The notes beneath the pieces were generated by a model. It was given only the letters and a program-made list of their open reading frames with translations. It did not search any database and was not told the origin of the DNA. A program made the translations under genes and the position numbers. From Ailurus styani (taxonomy: Eukaryota > Chordata > Mammalia > Carnivora > Ailuridae), in the NCBI GenBank assembly GCA_002007465.1, contig LNAC01000376.1:432343-496342 (forward strand): a DNA stretch of 64,000 bases, in the 5' to 3' direction. This document shows, piece by piece, positions 1 through 11,637 of this stretch (positions within the stretch are counted from its first letter, which is position 1; each line of letters starts with the position of its first letter).

Positions 1-600
1 GGGTGGAGTCCAGAGCCGACAACCAAGAAAGAATTCTTGAGACGTCTTTGGTGCAAAATGGTGATTTATTAAAGCACAGGGACAGGACCCATGGGCAGAA
101 AGAGCCGCTGCCCCCCGGGTTGTGACGGGGGGGTCCATTATATACTTGCAAGCTGAGAAGGGGGTCAGGGATAGCGTAAGTCTCTAAGGAATTTTAGAAG
201 CAAAGTTTCCAGGACCTTGAGGGGGCTAGCTGTTGTTGGGAAAAGGTCATTTATTATTGTCTAAGAAAACCTTAGTGATGAGATCCTTCAGATGTATATT
301 GGTGGGCCATATGCTTGGGGATGATTGCCAGCATGTATCTTGGAGGATTTAGAGATAAAAGAAGTTTCCAAAGGAATTTTTATATGTTAAAGTAGACTTA
401 GAGGATCCTGGTTGGGGGTGGGGGGGCAGTCAGGCTAGGATTGCCTTTTGCCCTTAGCAAAGTACTACTGTGGAGGCAGTTGAGTCTCTAGAAGAATGTC
501 ACTCTGCCTGTTCCAAGGACTTGTCAGTGGGTTCTAGGTAGTAAGGAAATTTAATAACTTTTCTTCTGCCTGTTTCCCACATTAGTTCAAAATGGGCAAA
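1..600 (-). mobile_element. Partial endogenous retrovirus LTR (U3/R/U5-like), cut by window edge
   Basis: Read on the minus strand, this ends in an AATAAA signal (plus-strand TTTATT near 66-71) followed by a short U5-like tail towards position 1, the arrangement of a gammaretroviral/ERV1-type LTR. The U5 end runs off the window, so I cannot tell whether proviral sequence follows. The right boundary is approximate. No viral coding sequence is visible. The family is not identified. Confidence 0.45.
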
Positions 601-989
601 ACTGATCTATGATAAGAAAAATAATGATTATCTTTTGGGGAAAACCAATATAAAGAGGCTGCAAAGGAGCCTTTGAGGTGCTGGAAATATTCCATATGTT
701 GATGTGGTTGATGAATTATATGTATGTATATAGAAATTTTCAGGTTGTACATTTAAGATTTATGTACTTTTATATATCCTTATTTACATAAATCAGCAGA
801 CAGACCCTTATTACCCTGTCTCATTAAAATCTTGTCTTACTATTTGTGTTATTATGATTTATAATGAAAAATACATATCTGTTCTTCGACCCTTTCCTGG
901 TACAGTGCTCCTAAAAGCGCTAGCATTTCCTGTGATGAGTCGTACAGGTGTCTTTGTTACGTTAAGGAGTGATTTGGAGAAAGCACCTA

Positions 990-1592
990 CGGGTGGGGGC
1001 TGATTGCCAGGGGAACCGACCCCCTGATTACAGTGTCGAACTCTTCCGTCCCCAGTGCCTGACCTCTGGGGGAGGAGAAAGGCCGGAGATCAAGTTCAGT
1101 CCCTAGTGGCCAATGAATGAATCACTCATGCTTACATAATGAAGCTTCCGTAAAGACCTGGAAAGGGGTGGGGTTCAGAGAGATTTTGAATTGGTGAACA
1201 CCTGGAGCTACCAGGAACGGAGCGCGCTGGAGAGAGCACGGCCGCTCTGCTCCTGTCCCCTTCCCTTGCTGGATGCATGTCTTCCATCTGGCTGTTCCTG
1301 ACTTACGTCCTTATGTAATACACTGGGAATCTGGAAAGGAAAATGTTTCTCTGAGTTCTGTGAGCTGTTCTAGCAAATTAAGTGAACCCAAGAAGCGGGT
1401 AGTGGGAACCTCTGATGTATAACCAATCAGAAGCATAGGTGACCAATTGGACTTGTGACTGGCGTCTGAAGGGACAGGCGTTCTTTTAGGACTGAGTTCC
1501 GAATGTCTGGGATCTGATGCTATCTTTGGTAGATAGTGGTAGGATTGAGTTGAATTTTAAGACACCTGGTTACTGTCTGCTGAGAATTGGAT
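990..1592 (+). mobile_element. Solo LTR-like element (probably ERVL class)
   Basis: This is a moderately GC-rich block unlike its AT-rich flanks. It holds stretches I associate with old mammalian LTRs: a CCATCTGGCTGTTCCTGA motif, a weak AATACA poly(A)-like signal near 1317, then an R/U5-like segment ending in short repeats of GGTAGATAGTG type. No internal retroviral sequence adjoins it. Both the boundaries and the LTR family are my estimate. Confidence 0.45.
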
Positions 1593-1729
1593 TGGTGCTA
1601 TGAAACCTGTGTGCACACGTGCACACACACACGCACAGATCTGTTTCTCTAGAATTGTCCCACTTAATCTTGGGTTTATTTACAAGTGTAGGTTTACTTT
1701 CAATTCAAGAGCTCTATCAAAACTGTTTA

Positions 1730-1928
1730 GGGGCGACTGGGTGGCTCAGTTCATTAAGTCTCTGACTCAGTTTTGGCTCGGGTCATGATCTCAGGATCCT
1801 GGAATTGAGACCTGCATGGGGCTCTGTGCTTGGTGCGGAGTCTGCTTGAGACTCTTTCTCCCTCTCCCTTGGCCCCTCACACTGCGTGTGCACTCTTTCT
1901 CTTTCTCAAATAAATTAATTTAAAAAAA
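1730..1928 (+). mobile_element. Carnivore SINE, older divergent copy
   Basis: The tRNA-derived head GGGGCGACTGGGTGGCTCAG begins the element. The GGTCATGATCTCAGGATCC box, a CT-rich middle and an AAATAAATTAATTTAAAAAAA tail follow. Substitutions across the body mark it as older than most copies here. Confidence 0.85.
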
Positions 1929-2040
1929 CCCTCTTCCTTTAGCTTTGCATTACAGAAAATTAGGAAAGTCCCTGGTATGGTATTATGGTAGGGATTCTGG
2001 AGCAGGCGGGAATAGCGTGAAGAATGAAAATTCTCTGTTA

Positions 2041-2228
2041 GGGGCACCTGGGTGGCTCAGTCGGTTAAGCCGCTGCCTTCGGCTCAGGTCATGATCCCAG
2101 GGTCCTGGGATAGAGTCCCGCGTTGGGCTCCTTGCTTGGCAGAGAGCCTGCTTCTCCCTCTCCCTCTGCCTGCTGCTCTGCCTACTTCTGCTCTCTATCT
2201 CTCTGTCGGATAAAAAAAAATTTTTTTT
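2041..2228 (+). mobile_element. Carnivore SINE, full length with target duplication
   Basis: Complete head, CT-rich body and A-tail. The exact 12-bp target duplication AATTCTCTGTTA sits at 2029-2040 and 2229-2240, fixing both ends. The tail runs directly into a T-run, unusual for this family. Confidence 0.92.
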
Positions 2229-2282
2229 AATTCTCTGTTAAATTACAGAAACCCTCCTATACACCACAAACAGAAGCCATAT

Positions 2283-2478
2283 GTTTTTTTAAATTTTTTT
2301 TTAAAGATTTATTTATTCGACACACACACACACACACAGAGATCACAAGTAGGCAGAGAGGTAGGCAGAGAGAGAGGAGGAAGCAGGCTCTCTGCTGAGC
2401 AGGGAGCCCGATGCGGGCCTCGATCCCAGGACCCTGAGATCATGATCCCACTGAGCCACTGAGCCACCCAGGCGCCCT
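2283..2478 (-). mobile_element. Carnivore SINE, minus strand
   Basis: Oligo-T, then AAAGATTTATTTATTC and an internal (CA)n expansion at about 2321-2338 in the tail-proximal region, ending at the inverted head CCACCCAGGCGCCC. The target duplication GAAGCCATA is at 2273-2281 and 2480-2488. Confidence 0.9.
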
Positions 2479-2489
2479 GGAAGCCATAG

Positions 2490-3342
2490 GCTTTTTGGCC
2501 ATAAACTTGAACTCAAGGGTTGTAGAAATAGGGAAGAGGTAGAAAACGAATCCCGTGGGACGGTTAGCAGGCTCTCTCAGACCGCATGTTCTTGGGAGTC
2601 CTGAAGCCCCCTCACACGTGTCCACAGCTGGGGCAGAGAAGGCTGTCGCGGACTCCACCGCCGAGCGTCCCCTGGAGCTGTAGTTCTCAGATGCGCCTTC
2701 ATGTCCATTTCTGGAAACTTACAAATCTCTCCCACCATTTATGCTGCAGAAAGAAAAAAAAAGGCACAGGACACTCTTACCCTCTGTGTTTTTCTCAGTA
2801 AGAGAGCGATTCTCTACAAGGGTGCTGGCACCTGAAAGACATGGCTGTTAGTTGGTCCATGGAAGGCCTTGGTTCTCAGGGCGTAGCAGACCCCTCAGGG
2901 CCTTAGGCCGGGGCTGCTGTGCAGCTGTGTCATCACGGCCCTGGAACTCTCGGGGGCGGGGGCCGGTCCAAACCATCACTTCCTTTCAACCCTCACCGGC
3001 AGCTGCCTTGGTATATCAAACTTCTCTTACCCTTAGGACCAGATCTCCCTCAGTGGCTTTAATGTTCATTTACAAAATACGATGTTTGTCAGTACACTGT
3101 CCCCACTCCCATTCACACTCGTTACCCCTCTACACTTGTTAACCCAAGTACACTAGACATTCATTCCACCGAGTCTTCATTAAGACTGGGTAATCTCTTT
3201 TATCCCAGGTAATGTGCTCCGTGTATCTGTGTATATAAAACACCTCTGGGGACACTGGTTGAGTTTTTCTTTAGTCCAGAGTTGCTCCCCCTGCAGTATA
3301 CAATTCAGGGGATGAAATTAGGGACTAAAGAGAGGTTGCATA
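2490..3342. other. Non-coding stretch, no gene recognised
   Basis: I see nothing assignable here. Open frames of 71-96 codons exist (2586-2801 and 2852-3142, plus strand), but their composition is non-coding, they lack splice or promoter context, and they resemble no family I know. Confidence 0.5.
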
Positions 3343-3528
3343 GGGGCGCCTGGGTGGCAGTCAGTTAGGCATACCACTCTTGTTCCGGCTCAGGCCCTCA
3401 TCTCAGGGTGGTGAGATCGAGCCCCACTCTGGGCTCCGTGCTCCGAACGGAGTGTGCTTAAGACTCTCTCTGCCCCTCTCCCCCACTCTCACACATGTTC
3501 TCTCTCAAATAAATACATTTTAAAAAAA
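3343..3528 (+). mobile_element. Carnivore SINE, older divergent copy
   Basis: Head GGGGCGCCTGGGTGGCAGTC, a degraded B-box region, and a tail AAATAAATACATTTTAAAAAAA. No clean target duplication was found. Confidence 0.85.
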
Positions 3529-3622
3529 GATGTTGCTTAAATCTACCTACTAGAAGACTGAAGTCCTGGCCCCAAGTTAGCCAAAACATTCAGTTATGTT
3601 TTCTTATGAGAGAGGGAAAACC

Positions 3623-3838
3623 GGGGAGCCTGGGTGGCTCAGTTGTTAAGCGTCTGCCTTCAGCTCAGGTCATGATCCCAGGGTCCTGGGATCAAGCCCC
3701 GCATCGGGCTCCCTGCCCGAGAGGAAACCTCCTTCTCCCTCTCCTGCTCCCCCTGCCCTGCTTGTGTTTCCTCTTTTGCTGTCTGTCTGTCTGTCTCTCT
3801 CTGTCAAATAAATAAATAAATCTTTAAAAAAAAAAAAA
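3623..3838 (+). mobile_element. Carnivore SINE with target duplication
   Basis: Full-length element with a (TGTC)n expansion at 3780-3796 before the AAATAAATAAATAAATC tail. The target duplication GGGAAAACC is at 3614-3622 and 3839-3847. Confidence 0.92.
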
Positions 3839-3962
3839 GGGAAAACCTAGAATGTTCCACATGGAAAGCTTTTTCATTGGCCAAAGGTAATGTGTGTATA
3901 GCGGTCCCAATAACTGGTGAGCAAGAAGTAAGTCAGAATTCAGAGGCTAAAATTTAAAAAGG

Positions 3963-3979
3963 GTGTGTGTGTGTGTGTC
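3963..3979. repeat. (GT)n microsatellite
   Basis: Short uninterrupted dinucleotide run in otherwise unassigned DNA, flanked by a purine-rich block (3995-4018). Confidence 0.8.
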
Positions 3980-4110
3980 TATACGTGTGTACATGAGACG
4001 AAGGGGAGAAAGAGGGAGTACTCTTACTTTGACTTTTTCTTGTGCCAAAAACACAAAATTTGTCAGAGTTAAAAAAGAGAGTTAATAATTGAAGGGTGCT
4101 TCAGGTCAAA

Positions 4111-4911
4111 TATATTTTTTTAATTTTTTTAGATTTTATTTTTTCAGTGTTCCAGGATTCATTGTTTATGCACCACACCCAGTGCTCCATGCAATACGTG
4201 CCCTCCTTAATACCCACCACCAGGCTCACCCATCCCCCCTTCTCTCTCCCCTTCATAATCCTCAGTTTGTTTCTCAGAGTCCACAGTCTCTCATGGTTCA
4301 TCTCCCCCTCCAATTTACCCCAATTCACTTTTCCTTTCCTTCCCCCAGAGTCCTCCATTTTATTCCTTATGTTCCACCAGTAAGTGAAACCATATGATAA
4401 TTGGATTTCTCTGCTTGACTTATTTCACTCAGCATAATCTCCTCCAGTCCTGTCCCTGTTGATACAAAAGTTGGGTATTCATCCTCTCTGATGGCTGAGT
4501 AATAGTTCATTGTATATATGGACCACATCTTCTTTATCCATTAGTCTGTTGAAGGGCATCTCAGCTCTTTCCACAGTGTGGCGATCGTGGACATTGCTGC
4601 TATGAACCTTGGGGTACATATGGCCCTTCTTTTCACTACATCTGTATCTTTGGGGTATAATACCCAGTAGTGCAATTGCAGGGTCATAAGGTAGCTCTAT
4701 TTTTAATTTTTTGAGGAATCTCCAAACTGTTTTCCAAAGTGGCTGCACCAACTTCCATTCCCACCAACAGTGAAAGAGGGTTCCCCTTTCTCCACATCCT
4801 CTCCAACACTTGTTGTTTCCTGTCCTGTTGGTTTTGGCCATTCTAAGTGGTTTAAGGTGGTATCTCAATGTGGTTTTGATTTTAATTTCCCTGATGGCTA
4901 ATGATGATGAA
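4111..4911 (-). mobile_element. L1 (LINE-1) 3' fragment: 3' UTR and ORF2 C-terminus
   Basis: The minus strand carries the carnivore-type L1 3' UTR (plus-strand landmarks CCAGTGCTCCATGCAATACG and CCACAGTCTCTCATGGTTC). Upstream of that, in element sense, is an open stretch of 129 codons at 4479-4868 that matches the ORF2 C-terminal region, including [19 protein letters not shown]. The copy is strongly 5'-truncated and the frame starts at a chance ATG, so it is not an intact gene. A T-run at 4111-4130 marks its 3' end. Confidence 0.85.
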
Positions 4912-5026
4912 CATTTTTTTTAAAGATTTTATTTATTTATTTCACAGAGAGAGAGAGATCACAAGGAGGCAGAGAGGCAGGCAGAAAGAGAGGGGGAAGC
5001 AGGCTCCTCGCCAAGCAGGGAATTAC
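4912..5026 (-). mobile_element. Carnivore SINE, head missing
   Basis: Oligo-T, AAAGATTTTATTTATTTATT and the purine-rich body are present. The copy stops at AAGCAGGGAATTACG before the tRNA-derived head, so it is a truncated or deleted copy at the junction of two L1 fragments. Confidence 0.8.
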
Positions 5027-6530
5027 GATCTACTTTCAGCAATGTTCAAACATGCAACACAGTGTTTAATATACTAGTAATTCTGTACACTACGTCCTCA
5101 TGACTGACTTTATAAGTGAAAGTTTGTACCATTTCACTGCCCTCACCCATTTGCTCCTCTCCCCTTTGACAACCACCAATATGGTTTCTGTATGTGAGTT
5201 TTGTTTTTTTTATGATTCCACAAGTACGTGAGAGCATATATTATTTGTCTTTATCTGACTTACTTCATCTAGTGTAATGCCTTCAAGGTTCATACATGCT
5301 GTTACAAATGAGAAGATTTCTTTCTTTTTTATGGCTGAATACTATTTCATTGTACATGTATATCACATTGTCCTTAGCCATCTGTTGAGGGATGCTAAGA
5401 TTATTTCCATGTCTTGGCTCTTGTAAATAATGCTCTAATGAACATGCAAGTGTAGCTATCTCTTAGAATTAGTGTTTTCATTTTCTTGGCATTAATGCCC
5501 AGAAGTGGAGTTGCTGGATCATGTATGGTAGTTCTATTTTTGTAATTTCTGAGGAAGCTCCATGCTGTCCACAGGGCTTATGGCCATTTACATTCCTACC
5601 AACCGTACACGAGGGTTCCCTTTTCTCCACATCCTCACCAACACTTGCTATTTGTTGTCTTTTGGAGTCTAGCCCTTCTGACAGGTGTAAGGTGATGTCT
5701 CATTGTCATTTTGATTTGCATTTCCCTAGTAATAAGTGATGGTGAGCATCTTTTCCTGTACTGTGGCCATTTGTATGTTTTCTTTGGTAAAACGTCTCCT
5801 CAGATCTTCTGCCCGTTTTTAGGTTGGATTGTTTATTTGCTATTGAGTTGTAGAAATTCTTTTTTTTTTTTAAGATTTCATTTATTTGACACAGAGAGAG
5901 ACCGCGAGAGAGGGAATACAAGCAGGCAGAGTGGGAGAGGGAGAAACAGGCTTCCCGCTGGGCAGGGAACCTGATGCGGGGCTCGATGCTGGGACTCCAG
6001 GATCATGACCTGAGCTGAAGGCAGTTGCCTAGCCACCCAGGCTCCCTGTTTTATTTTTTGTTGTTGTTGCCTCTGCTTTCAGTGTCAAATCCAAAAAATC
6101 CTCACCAAGACCAGTGTCAAGGAGCTTACCCCCTATTTTCAACTAGTAGTTTTATGGTTAAAGATCTTACATTCATGTCTTTAATTGATTATCAGTTGTT
6201 TTTTGTGTACAGTGTAAGATAGTGGTCCAGTTTCATTCTTTTGCATGTAGCTGTCCAGGTTTCCCAGGACCATTTATTAAAAGAGACTGTCCTTTTTCCA
6301 TTGTTTCTTATTGGCTCACTTGTCATGTGTTAATTGACCATATATGCATGGGTTTATTTCTGGGTACACTGTTCTATTGCATTTATCTGTGTGTCTGTAT
6401 TTGTGCCAATACCATACTGTTGTGATTACTGCAGGCTTTATAATATAGTTTGAAATGAGGCTGTGATAAAGATTCACATCCCCACCTGCACAAATACATA
6501 CAAATTTTAATGCCATAATATTTTTAAGAA
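5027..6530 (-). mobile_element. Old L1 fragment, minus strand, split by a SINE
   Basis: Plus-strand text shows the inverted ORF2 3' portion typical of old L1s: ATGGCTGAATACTATTTCATTG, then GTTGCTGGATCATGTATGG, TTTGATTTGCATTTCCCTAG and ACCATACTGTTGTGATTAC, in the expected antisense order. The reading frame is broken throughout. A SINE at 5860-6046 is inserted within it. Confidence 0.8.
5860..6046 (-). mobile_element. Carnivore SINE inside L1
   Basis: Oligo-T then AAGATTTCATTTATTTGACAC, purine-rich body and the inverted head CCACCCAGGCTCCC. It is younger than the L1 it interrupts. Flanking duplication is unclear. Confidence 0.88.
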
Positions 6531-6709
6531 GTAAACTTTTTAAATTAATTTACTTTTAAATGGAATATATCTGAAATATGAAATTGTAAATTGAAGGTGT
6601 ACACCATGTTACTTTGATACACTTATATATAGTAATATAATTGCTGTTGTAGTGACAATTAACACCTCTATGATGTTACGTAATGATCCTTTCTTTTTAG
6701 TGGTTGAAC
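6531..6709 (-). mobile_element. L1 3' UTR-like remnant
   Basis: AT-rich text containing GAAGGTGTACACCATGTTAC and TTGATACACTTATATA resembles the 3' UTR of old L1s read in antisense. It has no internal coding signal and the assignment is tentative. Confidence 0.4.
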
Positions 6710-6724
6710 TGGCCCTATAGTTTT

Positions 6725-6938
6725 GTTTTTGTTTTGTTTTTTTTTAAAGATTTTATTTATTTATTTGACACAGAGAGAGAGATCAGATCACAAGTAGGCA
6801 GAGAGGCAGGCAGAGAGAGAGGAGGAAGCAGGCTCCCTGCCAAGCAGAGAGCCCCATGCGGGCCTCGATCCCAGGACCCTGAGATCATGACCTGAGCCGA
6901 AAGCAGAGGCTTTAACCCACTGAGCCACCCAGGCGCCC
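6725..6938 (-). mobile_element. Carnivore SINE with 15-bp target duplication
   Basis: Full-length inverted copy. The perfect duplication TGGCCCTATAGTTTT lies at 6710-6724 and 6939-6953. The body carries a small internal GATCA duplication near 6781-6790. Confidence 0.94.
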
Positions 6939-6953
6939 TGGCCCTATAGTTTT

Positions 6954-8137
6954 AAAAAACTCTTAGGACTAACAAAGGAGTAATGAAATAGTTACTTTTG
7001 GTATGTTGCTGAGGAAATTTCCATAATTAGGTTTAAAAATGGGAGTGAAAATTTTTATGATTCCATTGTATTAACATGAAATTCACTTAGGTCTAATTCA
7101 GATTTTCAAAAGTCAGCGTTACAGAGCATTCTTTTCAAAACGAGGGTTTGTAGCAACATTGTGAAAACTAGAAGATCCAGTCTGCGTGCTGCATTCAATG
7201 AGTCACTTTGGAGAGCAGGGTTATGGTTTGGACACCTAAGTTAAGCTGTCTTTACAAATCTTTGGGAAAAATTTTTTTTAGACTTTTTTATTCTGGAATA
7301 ACTATAGAGTTACAGGAAGTAGTGAAAACAGTACATACAGTCCCATGAAATCCTGTAGAGTCCCTTCACCCAATTTGTCCCCACAGTTGGGCCATCTTAT
7401 ATAAAGATAGTTTAATGCCACGATAACATTTTAGATAGATAATGGTATTGAACTCAGTCACGATTTGCAGTAGAGCAAACCAAATGGTCAAATAATTTTG
7501 TCTTTGAGATAATGTCGTGTGGTTCTACTGAAGAAGACTGATAACCTTTAATCATATACCAGGTGGTAATTCTTTTGTGCAAGGGAATCCTTCTGTAGTT
7601 AGAACATGTTTTGCTAAAGCTTCATCTGCTTTAAATTTAACGAAGTGCATAGTTATTAGTTGAGCAACCTTTGCTTCTCTCTAAATTCATATGTCCTCAA
7701 AATTATAGTTGAATGTCTTCTATATTCAGTTGCCTATAATTAATGTGACAATCCTTAAGTCATATCATAAGGCATTCAATTCTGTAGAACAAGTGGTGCT
7801 ATTCTAAGAGATGATGTGGCAGTTTAAAACCTAATGATACTCCTACAGATTAGTATTTCAATATAAATAATCATTATATTCACTACTTGATATCTGCTTA
7901 ATTAAAGTATATATAAATATTTTGGCAAAGCAGCCCATCCACATGGATGGATGAAAAGAGCTAAGATTTCCAGTATCTTACTTTAAGTTCATAATTTATC
8001 CTGTAGACATCTTAAATTTGCCTCATAGGCATGCTGAGACCTTAGTGATAGGGACCAGCAAAGTCAAAGAGAAGTTGAGAACCATCAGGGCCAAGACCTA
8101 CAAGCACTAATATGATTATACACCTGATCCTAGGGAA
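6954..8137. other. AT-rich non-coding stretch
   Basis: No gene is recognised. The piece at about 7261-7420 (GGAATAACTATAGAGTTACAG and downstream) looks like a decayed L1 3' remnant; the rest has no assignable repeat or ORF. Confidence 0.45.
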
Positions 8138-8146
8138 GCATATTTT

Positions 8147-8324
8147 AATTTTTTTTAAGATTTTATTTATTTATTTGACAGCACAAGTAGGAAGAGAGGC
8201 AGGGAGAGGGAGAAGCAGGCTCCCTGCAGAGTGGGGAGCCCGATGCGGGACTCAATCCCAGGACCCTGAGATCATGACCTGAGCCAAAGGCAGAGGCTTA
8301 ACTGACTGAGCCACCCAGGCGCCC
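8147..8324 (-). mobile_element. Carnivore SINE with target duplication
   Basis: Inverted copy with a shortened body (about 20 bp of the GA-rich segment missing after GACAGCACAAGTAGG). The target duplication GCATATTTT lies at 8138-8146 and 8326-8334. Confidence 0.9.
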
Positions 8325-8510
8325 TGCATATTTTCATTTTTAAATAGAATATTTTCTATGACAGAAGCTTTAAACATGTTGGTATTATCTGTGCATTTAT
8401 TTTTCAAGGGGAGGAAGAAAAACCTAATAATTCACAGGAAAAAGTTTGCCAATTTAGAACCCATCATTTGCTTTACTTTTTGATGTAATTCCGACCATAT
8501 TTTCTTACTT

Positions 8511-8612
8511 TATTTTTTTTTAAGTAGTCTCCATGCCCGACATGGGACTTGAACTCTGGACCCTGAAGTTGAGAGTCACACGTCCTACCCACTGAGCCAG
8601 CCAGATGCCCCC
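8511..8612 (-). mobile_element. Short old tRNA-derived SINE
   Basis: A short form without the CT-rich middle: oligo-T, AAGTAGTCTCCATGCCCGAC, GGGACTTGAACTCTGGACCC, then CCACTGAGCCAGCCAGATGC. The box corresponding to the tRNA B box (inverted) is clear. It lacks the features of a functional tRNA gene. Confidence 0.75.
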
Positions 8613-8619
8613 CAACCAT

Positions 8620-9795
8620 ATTTTCAAGAACTATTCACTGGGGATTTTCACTGAGCTGATCTCAGCCTTTTATGGGTGGTGGTATGCCAACTCATCTGGC
8701 TGGGACTTGGAACATCATCTGGATCAAGACAAAAATAATTTTAAGGGACAGAGGAAATCTTTTTGCGATGTAATGAAATCATGATATCAAATGATTTTGG
8801 ACTATACCAAAGATTGATTATAGATATATTTTGCTTTTCTTAGCAATTTGAAATGTATCACCTGAAATAATTATTGCTAGACATAGTAACTTGAATTTGC
8901 CAGGAAAGAAGGAAATGCTAGATAATAAAAGTTGAAATCATCTGAAATGGGTGTTTCCAAAATTGTACCAGTGCAGCTGGAAATGGTCAGGCCAACAAAG
9001 TTATTTTGTGTAGGGAATTAGATGCTCACACCATCATTGGAAGGGCTGGAGGAGTAGAAGTTTGGAGAGTCTGCCATAATCTTCCAGATTAACTGAGATC
9101 CAGAGATTAGGAAAGCCCGGCACACTTTGAAATAAGCATCTAGATTTCATACCCTTCTCCCCACACAGCGGGTGTATAAATGGTGATGTGTGGAAGGTGG
9201 CCACTGCAAGTATTCATAAAGGTGAGAAACTATCAGCCACCCCTGCTGCAAGATTTCTCTCTTCTCAGCCACCCACATCCCATGTGAATTGCCCGAAGTT
9301 GAATTGCATCCAGTCCCTTAATGGAAGGCTATTTGTTAAATAGAATTTTCAAGTTCTGGTCATAGAAGAAGGAACAGAGAAGGGATCGAAAAGATGCGAA
9401 GTGTTATTTGACAAGATCTGGGACAGAACTAGTCTCTGTGCACTTGGAAATCCCTTATGTGTATATGTTACGTGGTTCAGCATGGCCCAGGGAGTAATTC
9501 ATGGAACACTGGTTGTGCAGGTACTAATCAGGAAGAAACAGGACTCATGCTCTGCAGTGTTTAGAGATCCCTGCATCCCTACCTTTTGCAAAGTCCTGGT
9601 GCAAATTAGCACGTTAAAGACTTGGAGAAGCCCTGCAGCTGAGAAGCCTCCTTTTCTTTTCTGGAGAGTGCACATCACAGTGGTGGTCTCTGGGAAGTGG
9701 AACAGGGACTCAAAAGACTGATCCTTGCCACTCTCTGTTTTGAACAGCTAGAACTTGAGATGAAGTTAAGAAATTATCTTGTATAAAAAAAAAGT
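8620..9795. other. Non-coding stretch, unassigned
   Basis: Unique-looking sequence. A 106-codon open frame at 9401-9721 (plus) has no recognisable domain, no codon-usage support and no splice context, so I do not call it a gene. Confidence 0.5.
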
Positions 9796-9796
9796 T

Positions 9797-9990
9797 TGGC
9801 GCACCTGGGTTTTCAGTCCCGAAGCATCTCCTTTCGGCTCAGGTTATGATCCCAGGGTCCTGGGATCGAGCCCCGCATCGGGCTCCCTGCTGAGCAGAAA
9901 GTCTGCTTCTACCTCTCCCACTCCTCCTGCATGTGTTCCCTCTCCCGCCGTGTCTTTCTCCATCAAATAAATAAATAAACTCTCAAAAAA
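9797..9990 (+). mobile_element. Carnivore SINE, older copy
   Basis: Head GGCGCACCTGGGTTTTCAG with a mutated A-box region, an intact GGGTCCTGGGATCGAGCCCC box, and a tail AAATAAATAAATAAACTCTC followed by A and T runs. Confidence 0.85.
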
Positions 9991-10451
9991 TTTTTTGAGA
10001 AAAGGTTTGTTTTCCTTCTAAGAATCAAATAAGAAGTTGAGGTGTAGGAGCTGAAGGAATGAATCCCCTGGAGGAAGGGTCCCACGTGTTATTAACAGCA
10101 GAGGGAAAATACCAGTGTTTTTCAGTGTGAGATCTTCAGGCTCCCTGTATCAGAATCACTTGGGGGGCAGGGGGAAGAGTGACTTACTAAAATGAAAATT
10201 CTGGGCCCCTCTTGAGATCTACTCAATCAGAATTCCCGAGGGTGGGATGTGATTGCTTGCATTTTTTAAACAGATGTCCCGCAAATTTAATTTTTTTCAC
10301 TTTCTTATTGTGATAAAATAGATAAAAGAAAATATGCCTTGTTAACCATTTTTTAAGTGTACGATTAAGTGGCATGAATCAAATTGATGGTGCTGTGCAT
10401 GCAACGCTCACCACTGTTTCCCAAAATTTTCATCACGTGAAACAGAAATGT

Positions 10452-10560
10452 GGATGCTTGGCTGATCCTCAGTGGAGCATGTGACTGTTAATCTCAGGGT
10501 CATGAATTCAAGGCTCACGTTGGGCAAGGAGCCTACTTTAATAATAATATAAACATTAAG
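10452..10560 (+). mobile_element. Short old tRNA-derived SINE
   Basis: Head GGATGCTTGGCTGATCCTCAG, AGAGCATGTGACT-like A/B-box spacing, then GTTGGGCAAGGAGCCTAC and an (AAT)n tail. Short form without the CT-rich body. Confidence 0.7.
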
Positions 10561-10910
10561 CAAGAGTTCCCATTTCCCCCTTCCCCCTAGGCCCCTGCAA
10601 CCTCTAATCTACTTTCTGTCTCAATTTGCCTATTCTAGATCATTTTATCTAAGTGGGACCATACAGTATTTGTCCTTTTGTTGGGCTTATTTCAATTAGC
10701 ATAATGTTTTCAAGATTCATCAGTGTTGTAGCAGGTATCAGAACTTGATTCCTTTTTTTAAAAAAAATGGCTGAAGTGTCCATTGTATGTATATGCCACA
10801 TTTTATTTATCCCTTCCTCTGTTGGTGGACACTGGATTGTTTGCATCTTTTGGCCACTGTGAATAATGCTACAGTGAACATTGGTGTGCAAGTAACTCAG
10901 TCTCTTTTCA

Positions 10911-11092
10911 ATTTTTTTTTTTTTAAGATTTTACTTATTTGAGACAGCCAGCACACATGCGCAAACACGAGCAGGGGGAAGGAGCAGAGGGAGACCGCCT
11001 GAGCACAGAGCCCCATGCAGGGCTCAATCCCAGGACCCTGAGATCATGACCAGAGCTGAAGTTGGAGGCCTAATCGAGCCGCCCAGGTGCCC
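10911..11092 (-). mobile_element. Carnivore SINE inside L1
   Basis: Inverted copy with oligo-T at 10912-10923 and a divergent head (GAGCCGCCCAGGTGCCC). The host duplication CTCTTTTCA lies at 10902-10910 and 11093-11101. Confidence 0.88.
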
Positions 11093-11291
11093 CTCTTTTC
11101 AGTTCTTTTGAGTATATACCCGGGACTGGAATTGGTGGGCCGTATGGTAATTTTATGTTTTGCTTTCTGAAGAGCCACCAAACTGTTTCCCAGAGAGCTG
11201 CGACATCAGTCTCCATTCCCACCAGCAAAGCGCATGTTCCAATGACTCCATATTCTTTCCAGTACTTGTTTTCTGTTTTTTTCTTTCTTTA

Positions 11292-11487
11292 TTTTTTTTT
11301 TTAAGATTTTATTTCTTTATTTGACACAGAGATAGAGAGATCACAAGTAGGCAGAGAGGCAGAGAGAGAGGAGGAAGCAGGCTCCCCGCCGAGCAGAGAG
11401 CCCGATATGGGCCTCGATCGCAGGACCCTGAGATCATGACCTGAGCCGAAAGCAGAGGCTTTAACACACTGAGCCACCCAGGCGCCC
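11292..11487 (-). mobile_element. Carnivore SINE inside L1
   Basis: Young-looking inverted copy ending GAGCCACCCAGGCGCCC. It is flanked by similar T/C-rich text (TGTTTTTTTCTTT) on both sides, consistent with a target duplication. Confidence 0.9.
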
Positions 11488-11637
11488 ATGTTTTTTTCTT
11501 TAAATAGCCATCTTAATAGGTTTGAAGGTTGTATCTTCACTGTAGTTTCAATTTGCATTCCCTATCAGTAATGTTGAATATCTTTTCACGTGCTTATTGG
11601 CTATTCGTATATTTTCTTTGTAAAAAGACTTTATTTA

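Noticed and set aside
4479..4868. 129-codon open frame, minus strand
   Set aside because: L1 ORF2 C-terminal remnant beginning at a chance ATG in a truncated copy.
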